A DNA stretch of 64,000 bases from Veillonella sp. Lineage in GTDB: Bacteria; Bacillota; Negativicutes; Veillonellales; Veillonellaceae. This document shows positions 1 through 8,126 of the stretch, piece by piece (position 1 is the first letter of the stretch; every line of letters starts with the position of its first letter). A program made the position numbers and the translations under genes. The stretch lies in assembly GCF_041333735.1 (NCBI RefSeq), contig NZ_JBGKFB010000001.1, positions 861,001 through 925,000 of the forward strand. Direction: 5' to 3'. The notes below the pieces were generated by a model, which had not been told where the DNA came from, did not search any database, and saw only the letters and a program-made list of their open reading frames with translations.

Positions 1-915
1 CGCGCAGCTGAGTTCAAATATACACCTATGATTGGTCGTACTCACGGTATCCACGGTGAACCAACTACATTTGGTTTGAAATTAGCGTTATGGATGGCTG
101 AAGTAGAACGCGATATCGAACGCATGGAACATGCTCGTAAAAGCGTTGCTGTAGGTAAACTGTCCGGCGCAGTTGGCACGTACTCCAACATTGATCCATT
201 CGTAGAGCAATACGTATGTGAAAAATTAGGTCTTGAACCTGTTAAAATCGCTACGCAAGTCGTACAACGTGACCGTCACGCTGAATTGTTGTCTACTATC
301 GCTGTTGTTGGCGGCACATTGGATAAAATCGGCAAAGAAATCCGTCACTTGCAACGCACAGAAGTACGCGAAGCGGAAGAATATTTCAGCCCTAAACAAA
401 AGGGTTCCTCTGCGATGCCTCACAAACGCAATCCTATCACTTGTGAAAGAATTTGTGGTATGGCTCGCTTGCTTCGTGGTTATGCTCAATCTGCTTACGA
501 AGACCAAGCTTTGTGGCATGAACGCGATATTTCCCACAGTTCTGTAGAACGTGTTATCTTGCCAGATGCAACAATTGCATTGAACTACATGCTTCACCTT
601 ACAATTCGCACTATCGATAAATTGTTGGTATATCCTGAAACAATGCTTAAAAACCTTAACCTTACAGGTGGCCTTGTATTCAGTCAAACAATTTTGACTC
701 ACCTTGTAGATAAAGGTGCGGTACGTGACGAAGCATACCGTTGGGTTCAAAAATACGCTATGGAACGCTGGCTTGAAGGCAAAGATTTCGCTACAGGTCT
801 TAAATCTGATGAAAATATCAAGAAATACATGACTGCTGAAGAAATCGATGCATGCTTCGATCCACATAAATTATTGAAACATGTTGATACAATCATGGCT
901 CGCTTTGGCCTATAA
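1..915 (+). CDS. purB: Adenylosuccinate lyase, 3' part (gene begins before the window)
   Basis: Open from the first base, so only the C-terminal 304 residues are visible. The enzyme releases fumarate from adenylosuccinate and from SAICAR in cytoplasmic purine synthesis. The fumarate lyase signature is clear: SSAMPHKRNP, the flexible catalytic loop, with an upstream GRTHGIHGEPTTFG segment that carries the TH-x-x-HG catalytic histidine region. The C-terminal helical domain ends in a normal stop. purA, the preceding step of AMP synthesis, lies 1.5 kb downstream, separated by a transporter. The family and reading frame are secure; only the N-terminus is missing. Confidence 0.96.
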   Translation, partial: RAAEFKYTPMIGRTHGIHGEPTTFGLKLALWMAEVERDIERMEHARKSVAVGKLSGAVGTYSNIDPFVEQYVCEKLGLEPVKIATQVVQRDRHAELLSTIAVVGGTLDKIGKEIRHLQRTEVREAEEYFSPKQKGSSAMPHKRNPITCERICGMARLLRGYAQSAYEDQALWHERDISHSSVERVILPDATIALNYMLHLTIRTIDKLLVYPETMLKNLNLTGGLVFSQTILTHLVDKGAVRDEAYRWVQKYAMERWLEGKDFATGLKSDENIKKYMTAEEIDACFDPHKLLKHVDTIMARFGL

Positions 916-950
916 TTGTAGGGTACTTCCCATATAACATATGAAAGACT

Positions 951-1018
951 AGGGTAGGTATAGACCAACAAGCCTATGGCACGTGCATTAGGTGTTGGCT
1001 ATATCTACCCTTTTTATT
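951..1018 (+). terminator. Long structured terminator after purB
   Basis: The arm GGGTAGGTATAG-CCAACA at 952-970 pairs with TGTTGG-CTATATCTACCC at 993-1010, followed by a T-rich run. The loop can form a second small stem (GCACGTGC and CCTA/TAGG), so the whole structure is larger than the other terminators here. No gene lies between it and the next start at 1124. Confidence 0.8.
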
Positions 1019-1123
1019 TTGAAAGTAACCGGTTATTTATACTGTTTACGGACAATTATGAGTAGGTTCCCTAGTAAGAATTTCTGTATCTTAGGAAAAT
1101 TAGCTATTGTATTAGGAGGTTAT

Positions 1124-2272
1124 ATGAAACGTATCATACGAAAGTACGGACCGCCTATTTTTCACTGTATTAATGACTTTGGACAAGGTTCACTAGCGGC
1201 GCTCATACCGTTCTTTATCGCTAATTTTAGCCTTAATTACTATCAATCGGCGTCCATTATTTTCTGTAACACCGTAGTGGCTTCTGTTGCTCAACCTATC
1301 TTGGGATATGTGGCGGATCGGTGGCGCGTGCCGTGGTTCATTCCTGTAGGTTTTACCGTAACGTTAGTCTCTATCAGCGCCATTGCACTGGCGACGAGCT
1401 ATGAAATGATATTGGCTCTATCGCTTATTGCAGGGATTGGGGCTGCATTGTTCCATCCTGAGGCGGCTCTTCTCGTGAACCGCACGCAATCCAATGAACT
1501 TGGTAATGCCATGGGGCGCTTTGCGGTAGGTGGCAGCGCTGGTTTTGCACTGGGCCCGCTCCTTGCTGGTGGTGTGTACGTCTTTGGCGGCCAATTCCTT
1601 TGGTTGTTCACGGCGATTGCATTGATTGGCGTGTTGCTATATGTGTATGCCTTTACTGGCTCTACAAATACCGATGCTATTGGTGAAAGTAAAAGCTCTG
1701 CTAAATCTACTGATAGTGGGATCAACGATTGGGTTAGCTTTGGGAAACTGTTCTTTGTAATAGCTTCTCGATCTATTTTATTCTCTGTGTTATCCATCTT
1801 TATTCCTATTCTGTACATTACCGTTATTAACGGCGAAGCTGGTGCCTCTAGCTTGGCCCTCACTATGTACTTTGCAATGGGCGCTGTTCTTACCTATATG
1901 GGCGGGGCTCTATCTGATAAATTAGGCTTCCTTAAAACAGTTCGCTTAGGCAATCTTATCTTCTTGCCATCTGTTTTAGTGTTTATCTTTGTGCCTAACA
2001 TCTGGGGCTTCTTCGGCGCCATGATCCCAATGGCTTTTGGCGTATTCTCTCAATACGGTCCAATTACGGTACTAGGTCAAAAATACCTTGCTAAAAATGC
2101 AGGCTTTGCGTCAGGTATTACACTAGGCCTTGGTATTACCTTAGGTGGACTTGTAGCGCCATATGTAGGTCATATAGCTGATATCTATGATGTACAAACT
2201 GCATTGATGACACTGATCCCTGTAGGGGCTGTAGGACTACTTATGAGCTTTTGGCTGAAAGAACCAAAATAG
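1124..2272 (+). CDS. MFS transporter, fosmidomycin-resistance (Fsr) type
   Basis: A 382-residue, 12-helix major facilitator protein expected in the inner membrane. The start is set at the ATG following TTAGGAGGTTAT; an upstream in-frame extension to 992 runs through the purB terminator and is unlikely. The opening (GPPIFHCINDFGQGSLAALIPFF) and the AQPILGYVADRW loop match the Fsr branch of efflux pumps as I recall it, as do the length and the GNAMGRFAVGGSAGFALGPLLAGG helix with its glycine pattern. Substrate cannot be read from sequence; drug or metabolite export by proton antiport is the family role. It sits alone between purB and purA with its own terminator upstream. Confidence 0.85.
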   Translation: MKRIIRKYGPPIFHCINDFGQGSLAALIPFFIANFSLNYYQSASIIFCNTVVASVAQPILGYVADRWRVPWFIPVGFTVTLVSISAIALATSYEMILALSLIAGIGAALFHPEAALLVNRTQSNELGNAMGRFAVGGSAGFALGPLLAGGVYVFGGQFLWLFTAIALIGVLLYVYAFTGSTNTDAIGESKSSAKSTDSGINDWVSFGKLFFVIASRSILFSVLSIFIPILYITVINGEAGASSLALTMYFAMGAVLTYMGGALSDKLGFLKTVRLGNLIFLPSVLVFIFVPNIWGFFGAMIPMAFGVFSQYGPITVLGQKYLAKNAGFASGITLGLGITLGGLVAPYVGHIADIYDVQTALMTLIPVGAVGLLMSFWLKEPK

Positions 2273-2317
2273 CTCACGCTTTTGGGAAGAAACTAAAGAT
2301 TGAATTTGTATAAATAC

Positions 2318-2347
2318 TTTCACAGAGTCCGAACATTGTTGTATAAT
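2318..2347 (+). promoter_or_regulatory. Probable purA promoter
   Basis: TATAAT at 2342-2347 lies 18 bp after TTTCAC at 2318-2323, a weak -35 with only the first two bases of consensus. The distance to the purA ATG at 2388 leaves a leader of about 35 nt. Confidence 0.5.
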
Positions 2348-2387
2348 GTTAGTGAATTATTTAGACTTTCACATGGAGGATATAGAT

Positions 2388-3671
2388 ATGGCAACAAGTA
2401 TGGTTATCGGCACTCAATGGGGTGACGAGGGTAAAGGTAAAATCGTTGACTGGATCGCGGAACGTGCAGACGTTGTAGTGCGCAGTCAAGGTGGTAATAA
2501 TGCAGGTCATACTGTTGTGGTAGATGATAAAGCATTTGCTCTTCGCCTTTTACCAAGCGGCATTTTGTACGATAACAAACAAAATATCGTGGGTACTGGT
2601 GTTGTAATCGACCCTAAAGTATTGTTACAAGAAATCGAAGGCCTTGAAAAACAAGGTAAATCTGCAAAATCCCTTCATATTTCTGACCGTGCGCATGTTA
2701 TCATGCCATATCATATCGCTTTAGATAATGCAGAGGAAGCATCTAAAGGTGATGCTAAAATCGGTACTACTAAAAACGGTATCGGTCCTTGCTATGCTGA
2801 TAAAATTAACCGTATCGGCATCCGTATCTGCGACTTGTATGACCTTGAAACATTCAAACAAAAATTAGCATACAATGTAGAATTTAAAAATAAAATGCTT
2901 ACTAAAGTTTATGATGCTGAACCAGTTAACTATGATGAAATCTTAGCGGATTACATCAAATATGCTGAAGCATTGAAACCATATGTAACAGATACTAACA
3001 TCGCTGTTCTTAAAGCGGTTAAAGAGGACAAAAAGGTATTATTCGAAGGCGCTCAAGCTACTATGCTTGACCTTGACCATGGTACATATCCATTCGTAAC
3101 ATCCTCTCATCCAATCGCTGGTGGTGCTTCCACAGGCGCTGGTATTGGTCCAAACTACTTGAAAAATATCTTCGGCGTTGTAAAAGCTTATGCAACACGC
3201 GTTGGTGCAGGTCCATTCCCTACAGAGCTTCTTGATGAAACTGGCGACAACCTTCGTGAACTTGGTCATGAGTTCGGTACTGTAACTGGTCGTCCTCGTC
3301 GTTGCGGTTGGTTAGACCTTATGGTTGTAAAATATGCTGCTGGTCTTAACAGCTTGGATTACCTCGCTATTACACGCTTGGATATCCTTGATTCCTTCAA
3401 AGAATTGAAAATCTGCGTAGGTTACAAATTGAATGGTAAAGATGTAGAAGGCTTCCCAGCTAACTTGAAAGATCTTGAAGCATGCGAAGCTGTTTACGAA
3501 ACATTGCCAGGTTGGGAAACAGATATTTCTGGTATCCGTAAATACGAAGATCTTCCTGAAAACGCTCGCAAATATGTAGAACGTATTGCAGAAGTAACAG
3601 GTGTACCTTTGGGTATCGTATCCGTTGGCCCTAACCGTAACCAAACAATCGATTTAGTAAACGTATTCTAA
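2388..3671 (+). CDS. purA: Adenylosuccinate synthetase
   Basis: Catalyses GTP-dependent condensation of IMP with aspartate, the first committed step to AMP, in the cytoplasm. The GDEGKGK P-loop is at residues 12-18 and GGNNAGHTV follows at about 35-43. TTKNGIGP, STGAGIGP and the GRPRRCGW IMP/GTP loop near the middle are also present. The length of 427 residues is usual for the family. The start is taken at MATSMVIGTQWG, 8 nt after a GGAGGA site; an in-frame ATG at 2346 overlaps the -10 box and is rejected. It acts just before PurB, whose gene ends upstream. Confidence 0.97.
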   Translation: MATSMVIGTQWGDEGKGKIVDWIAERADVVVRSQGGNNAGHTVVVDDKAFALRLLPSGILYDNKQNIVGTGVVIDPKVLLQEIEGLEKQGKSAKSLHISDRAHVIMPYHIALDNAEEASKGDAKIGTTKNGIGPCYADKINRIGIRICDLYDLETFKQKLAYNVEFKNKMLTKVYDAEPVNYDEILADYIKYAEALKPYVTDTNIAVLKAVKEDKKVLFEGAQATMLDLDHGTYPFVTSSHPIAGGASTGAGIGPNYLKNIFGVVKAYATRVGAGPFPTELLDETGDNLRELGHEFGTVTGRPRRCGWLDLMVVKYAAGLNSLDYLAITRLDILDSFKELKICVGYKLNGKDVEGFPANLKDLEACEAVYETLPGWETDISGIRKYEDLPENARKYVERIAEVTGVPLGIVSVGPNRNQTIDLVNVF

Positions 3672-3778
3672 GCTATACCAATTTGATATAATAGGATTGC
3701 TCTAGGGTAGACTGGAATTTATCATTATAAATTCTATGGTTTTTCTACTATGCAATCGATTTATAGAATTATACAGAT

Positions 3779-3806
3779 AAGGCCCCTCTATGAGGGGCCT
3801 TTTGTA
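3779..3806 (+). terminator. purA terminator
   Basis: Stem AAGGCCCCTC (3779-3788), loop TAT, GAGGGGCCTT, then TTTGT. The roughly 400 bases from here to the next gene at 4212 are very AT-rich. They hold a TATAAT near 4152-4157 that could serve the ArsR-type gene, and I see no small gene. Confidence 0.88.
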
Positions 3807-4211
3807 TTGAAATCTTATAATGGATAGAATGAGTATAGTTTATATCTAATCCTTTCGGTTGCTAATGTAGTGCGGTATATCGAAGTATGCTATATGGTTA
3901 TTAGAAAATCGCTATATCGAAAATTCTATAGAAAATAATTGCACAAAATCTTTATATATACATTTTAGTGTATAACTAAATAAATCTATGAGATGAAAAT
4001 TTATTTAAAATATTCATAGCGAATAGCCTATAGTGTGCTGAAATTAGTTTATAATGTGGTAAAATTTACTCATATATAATTATTTGGTATTCATAATAAA
4101 TTATTAAGATACAAATATAAAGAAAAAAATAGATTTACATTAAGAAATAGTATATAATAGTATCAATAAGTAGATTGACATTTTTTGATACGGATTTGAG
4201 GAGTTAAAGAT

Positions 4212-4556
4212 ATGGTTGAAGTTTCTTATGAACGTTTAGCGACGATTTTTAAGGCATTAAGCGATGAAACAAGATTACACATCATCGACATGTTGTCTTG
4301 CAATGAATTATGTGCAGCTGATATTTTAGCTAGCTTCAATTTATCCCAATCTACGTTGAGCTACCATATGAAAATCTTAATTGATGCAGGTGTAGTTAAC
4401 TCTCAACGTAATGGCTTATGGACACGTTACTCCATTAACGAAGCTACATTTGGCGACATTCTAGAAATCATCCCTCAATTATATAAATCTAAGGATGAGT
4501 GCATTTGTGCGCAAATTAAATACTGCCGTATTTCTGAGCACGAAAAAGAAGCGTAA
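4212..4556 (+). CDS. ArsR/SmtB-family winged-helix regulator
   Basis: A 114-residue DNA-binding protein. The ArsR fold is shown by ALSDETRLHIIDML (helices 1-2), a recognition helix in NLSQSTLSYHMKILIDAG, and the wing RNGLWTRYSI. The classic metal site ELCVCDL is replaced by ELCAADIL, keeping one cysteine. A CICAQIKYC cluster near the C-terminus adds three more cysteines that could make a different thiol or metal site (inference). The RBS GAGGAG precedes the ATG. The stop is two bases before dinB, so the two genes are almost certainly one transcript, an unusual partner for a polymerase. Confidence 0.85.
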   Translation: MVEVSYERLATIFKALSDETRLHIIDMLSCNELCAADILASFNLSQSTLSYHMKILIDAGVVNSQRNGLWTRYSINEATFGDILEIIPQLYKSKDECICAQIKYCRISEHEKEA

Positions 4557-4558
4557 CA

Positions 4559-6052
4559 ATGAGACGTTGGATTATGCATGTTGATATGGATGCATTCTTC
4601 GCGTCCATCGAACAACTGGATCATCCAGAGTATAAAGGCCACCCTGTTATCGTGGGTGGTCTTTCTTCACGTGGCGTTGTTGCTACTTGTTCCTATGAGG
4701 CTCGTAAATTTGGGGTTCATTCTGCCATGCCTATCTCGAGGGCTAAGAAATTATGTCCTGATGGAATTTATGTGTATCCGCGTATGGACCGCTACAAAGA
4801 GGTATCACATCAGATTTTTTCTATTATGAAGGAATTTACTCCCTACATTGAGACATTGTCTATCGATGAAGCCTTTCTTGAGGTAAGTGGCATGTCTACT
4901 ATGTATAGTGGGCCTAAAGCGTTAGGGCGTGCCATTAAGGACCGTGTGTATGAAAAGACAGGGCTCATCATCTCGGCGGGATTAGCACCTAATAAATTTT
5001 TAGCTAAACTAGCCTCTGATTTAGACAAACCAGATGGCCTTGTAGTGATTCCTTATGGTCGTGAGAAAGAAATCTTAGCACCGTTGCCGATTAAACGCAT
5101 TTGGGGCGTAGGTCCTCGTACAGAAAAAATCTTGAAAACAGGAGGCTTTCACTTAATGCGTCACATTCAAGCATTGCCTGATGAACGGAGGCTCATTCCC
5201 ATTGTAGGCAATCAGGCGCGACGCATATGGGAACTGGCGAATGGTATTGATGAACGGCCAGTCGAAACAGATCGTAAAATACAATCCATCGGAGCAGAGG
5301 AAACCTATGAAGAGGACCTCGTTGATGGCAGTGCCATTGAACTTGAGTTTAGATATTTTGCCAATCGTCTATCAAAACGCTTGCGGAAACGCAATCTTTT
5401 GGGGCACACCGTATCGATTAAGGTGCGCTATGATGACTTCACTACCGTATCACGGCAGAAACGATTAGATACTCCGTCAGATCATGAGCATGTGTTCTTT
5501 GAAACAGCACTGCTTTTGTGGAACAAGCTGATGCAAGATAAGACGAGCAAGAAGCCTAAAGGGACGAAGAAAGATGTGGAAGCACTAGGGGCTACTACAA
5601 AGATAAAATCTAGGAATCTTAGCTATAATGGATCTAATTATAGTCAGTCTAATTATAGTGGAACGAACTATTGTAGCTCTAAGGGGATTGCCTTTATGAA
5701 TCCTCCCGGCCCTATACGCCTATTAGGTCTTACTGTTAGTGGTCTCGATGAAGAGGTACCGATGCAGGATAGCCTCTTTGAGTCTTCTCAAAATGAAAAC
5801 GAAAATAAGCTGGCTGGTGTGTTAGACTCCTTAGAATCTAAGTTCGGTGAGACTGCAGTTATGAGCGGCGCTCTATGGCAGCGCTTTCACGGAGAAAATG
5901 GGGCGCGTAGAAAGAGATCAGAACTTAAGGCCGCAGTAGATGCACAATCTACTAAAGCGGATGTGGATTCTAGTAAAGCGAATGAGACATCTGATAACAT
6001 GAAAGTAGGTCTTGAAGACGATGAGGTAGGGGAGACTAACGAGGATGTATAA
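4559..6052 (+). CDS. dinB: DNA polymerase IV (Y family), with low-complexity insert and long tail
   Basis: An error-prone translesion polymerase of 497 residues; typical DinB has 350-420. The palm carboxylates are visible in HVDMDAFF (D9) and LSIDEAFLE (D103, E104). IWGVGPRTEKIL is the helix-hairpin-helix, followed by a little-finger domain to about residue 325. From about 326 to 382 there is a lysine- then Ser/Asn/Tyr-rich insert (NYSQSNYSGTNY). The last little-finger strand (IRLLGLTVSGL) and a clamp-binding motif QDSLF (403-407) come after it. A further 90-residue hydrophilic tail follows the clamp motif. Translation begins just after the arsR-like stop and is probably coupled to it. Confidence 0.94.
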   Translation: MRRWIMHVDMDAFFASIEQLDHPEYKGHPVIVGGLSSRGVVATCSYEARKFGVHSAMPISRAKKLCPDGIYVYPRMDRYKEVSHQIFSIMKEFTPYIETLSIDEAFLEVSGMSTMYSGPKALGRAIKDRVYEKTGLIISAGLAPNKFLAKLASDLDKPDGLVVIPYGREKEILAPLPIKRIWGVGPRTEKILKTGGFHLMRHIQALPDERRLIPIVGNQARRIWELANGIDERPVETDRKIQSIGAEETYEEDLVDGSAIELEFRYFANRLSKRLRKRNLLGHTVSIKVRYDDFTTVSRQKRLDTPSDHEHVFFETALLLWNKLMQDKTSKKPKGTKKDVEALGATTKIKSRNLSYNGSNYSQSNYSGTNYCSSKGIAFMNPPGPIRLLGLTVSGLDEEVPMQDSLFESSQNENENKLAGVLDSLESKFGETAVMSGALWQRFHGENGARRKRSELKAAVDAQSTKADVDSSKANETSDNMKVGLEDDEVGETNEDV

Positions 6053-6161
6053 TTCTTTACAATAGACTTATAAAGTTTATATTGAATACTTTCGCTAATA
6101 TAAATGTTCATGTTACAATATGGATATAGTGTTTAGAAATTACCGCAAGAGAGGTATAGAT

Positions 6162-6446
6162 ATGAGTTTATTTCGTGTAGCCATCCATTATGGCATCAAC
6201 AGCAATGGCTTCTTGTCCTATGATACAGAAGCAAAAACAGTATCCGTAGAGTTACCTGAACAAGAATGGGCCGATAAGGTTATCGCTTACTTGAACGATG
6301 AACACGCTATCGAGCATGCTACAGGTCTTGATACCTATGAACGGTTAACTGTAAAACCTTTAGAGTCTTTAGACAATTTCAAATTAGCTTTAACACGCAT
6401 GTGGGAAGCCATCGACGTACAAGTCGACTGGAGCCGCCCAGCGTAA
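6162..6446 (+). CDS. Small protein of unknown function
   Basis: 94 residues starting MSLFRVAIHYG, placed at the ATG behind AGAGAGG; an in-frame ATG at 6120 lies in a likely -10 region (GTTACAATAT) and is not preferred. It is soluble, mixed alpha/beta in look, with no signal peptide or membrane segment. It ends WEAIDVQVDWSRPA. I do not recognise the family. It has its own promoter region and terminator, so it is a single-gene unit. Confidence 0.7.
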   Translation: MSLFRVAIHYGINSNGFLSYDTEAKTVSVELPEQEWADKVIAYLNDEHAIEHATGLDTYERLTVKPLESLDNFKLALTRMWEAIDVQVDWSRPA

Positions 6447-6456
6447 ATAAAATGAT

Positions 6457-6496
6457 ACCCCTTTATAGGCCTATTGGTACTATGAAGGGGTTCTCT
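6457..6496 (+). terminator. Terminator after the 94-residue gene
   Basis: Stem ACCCCTTTATAG (6457-6468) with CTATGAAGGGGT (6480-6491), followed by TCTCTTATT. Confidence 0.7.
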
Positions 6497-6564
6497 TATT
6501 GTTGCTATGAGGAGAATGAGGACATAGCATACTATGGTGTAGTAGAAATTAAGGAACTAGATGT

Positions 6565-7833
6565 ATGAAAAAGATAATGATATTCTTTGGATTATTTATT
6601 ACATTAATTGCTGTTATAATGATAACCTCTTTTCGTGGCTCAGCTGAAAGTCCTACCTTTATGCGTGAAGCATTACCGAAACAGGATGGATTTGCTTCTA
6701 TAGGCAATGGGACTACTGGTGGTGCTAATGCTACAGAGCAGAATGTGTTTAAAGTAACAAATAAAAAAGAATTTGTATCAGCTCTTAAGAATAGGAAAAA
6801 TACTACACCTAAGATTGTATTAGTCTATGGAACTATAGATTTTGATACCGATGATAATGGTAAACCATTGACTATGAAAGACTACATGGTCGATGGCTAT
6901 GACTTTCAACAATATTTAGAAACTCATAAGCCGAAAAGCACAGCGCCTAAGAGTTTAAAAGATGAGCAAGAAGCAAAGCAGAAGGCGTCACAAAAGAATC
7001 AAAGTCAGTCTATTACCGTTCATGTGCCAGCCAATACAAGTATCATTGGCATGGACAATGCGAAATTAAAGGGTGTAGATTTGGTTCTAGATTCAGATAA
7101 TATCATCATACGAAATATACGCTTTGAATCGCCTTATGATTATTTTCCTGCTTGGGATCCTAAGGATGGACCAGAGGGCAATTGGAATTCTCAGTATGAC
7201 AGTCTTTCTATAAAAGGTGGTACACACATTTGGATAGATCATTGCTCCTTCCAAGATGGCCCTGAAACAGTAGAAAAATACTTTGGTCGTAAATATGAGC
7301 ATAGAGATGGATTGGTTGATATTACCAATGAAGCTGACTATATAACGATTTCTTATTCAACATTTGAAAACCATAATAAGACTATGTTGATAGGCAATAG
7401 TGATTCAAACGTAGCAGATGAAGGAAAATTACATGTAACCTTGCATCATAATTATTTCCATAATGTAGTGCAACGCGTACCAAGAGTACGGTATGGACAG
7501 GTTCATATGTATAACAATTACTTTGCGTCAGATACTACCAATGGTGAATATGCATATGCTTACTCCCTTGGTGTTGGGAAAAACTCCCAAATCTATGCTG
7601 AAGACAATGTGGCGGATATAGCAGGTAAAGACTATACATCATTTGTGAAAGTCTTTGGAGGAAAACAACTTACTACAGTTAATAATATGTTTAACGGACA
7701 AATTATTGATACATTTAATGATACGTTAACACCTGTAGATTGGAAACCTGAACTGTTTACTAAAATAGATCCTGTAAATGAAGTAAAAGAAAATGTTTTG
7801 CATGATGCAGGGGCAGATAAAATTCATAGATGA
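6565..7833 (+). CDS. Secreted pectate lyase-like protein (polysaccharide lyase family 1)
   Basis: A 422-residue protein that begins with a lysine pair and about 20 hydrophobic residues, a signal peptide or membrane anchor with no clear cleavage site. The Pel/PL1 beta-helix motifs are present: IIGMDNAKLKGVDLVL, NIIIRNIRFESP, HIWIDHCSFQDG (the WIDHCS signature), DGLVDITNEADYITISYSTF and VPRVRYGQVHMYNNYF with the catalytic arginine region. Calcium-dependent beta-elimination of polygalacturonate is the family reaction. A lysine/glutamine-rich stretch near residues 120-150 is an insertion relative to plain PL1 enzymes. Plant pectin would be an odd substrate for a lactate fermenter. Confidence 0.82.
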   Translation: MKKIMIFFGLFITLIAVIMITSFRGSAESPTFMREALPKQDGFASIGNGTTGGANATEQNVFKVTNKKEFVSALKNRKNTTPKIVLVYGTIDFDTDDNGKPLTMKDYMVDGYDFQQYLETHKPKSTAPKSLKDEQEAKQKASQKNQSQSITVHVPANTSIIGMDNAKLKGVDLVLDSDNIIIRNIRFESPYDYFPAWDPKDGPEGNWNSQYDSLSIKGGTHIWIDHCSFQDGPETVEKYFGRKYEHRDGLVDITNEADYITISYSTFENHNKTMLIGNSDSNVADEGKLHVTLHHNYFHNVVQRVPRVRYGQVHMYNNYFASDTTNGEYAYAYSLGVGKNSQIYAEDNVADIAGKDYTSFVKVFGGKQLTTVNNMFNGQIIDTFNDTLTPVDWKPELFTKIDPVNEVKENVLHDAGADKIHR

Positions 7834-7894
7834 TATATTCTAGTTATATGTATAGATGGCATATGTAAGTGTTACGCCTAATAACGATGAAGAC

Positions 7895-7926
7895 AGCCTA
7901 TAGGATTGATTTCCTATAGGCTTTTC
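7895..7926 (+). terminator. Terminator after pectate lyase gene
   Basis: Stem AGCCTATAGGA (7895-7905) and TCCTATAGGCT (7912-7922), then TTTCTC. Confidence 0.82.
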
Positions 7927-7970
7927 TCATGTACTGTTTCTATATGAGAGCATGTATACAAGATTTTGTA

Positions 7971-8028
7971 TTGTACAATCGCCATTTATGTGTTATGATT
8001 TAATCGTAATTATGAATAATGATTATTA
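7971..8028 (+). promoter_or_regulatory. katA promoter with a PerR/Fur-like box just downstream
   Basis: TTGTAC (7971-7976), 17 bp, TATGAT (7994-7999) gives a start near 8006. At 8014-8028, GAATAATGATTATTA contains the exact inverted repeat AATAAT-G-ATTATT. It matches both the 7-1-7 Fur and the PerR consensus at 11 of 14 positions, so the two cannot be told apart. A repressor there would block early transcription. Catalase genes are classic PerR targets in Firmicutes. Confidence 0.6.
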
Positions 8029-8126
8029 ATTGATAATATTTATTGTTTTTATGTAATGCTATGCTTCATACAATTTTTAAGGTTGCATATTATTACTTAT
8101 TTTTATTCTAAGTAGGAGTTTGTAAC

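Noticed and set aside
233..547. Long frames overlapping purB, purA, katA, pta, sdhA and similar genes in other frames or strands
   Set aside because: They follow the codon pattern of the true gene, lack ribosome sites and show no family motifs.
992..1123. Longer N-terminus for the MFS transporter
   Set aside because: The extra codons lie in the purB terminator and lack a ribosome site; TTAGGAGG stands directly before the ATG at 1124.
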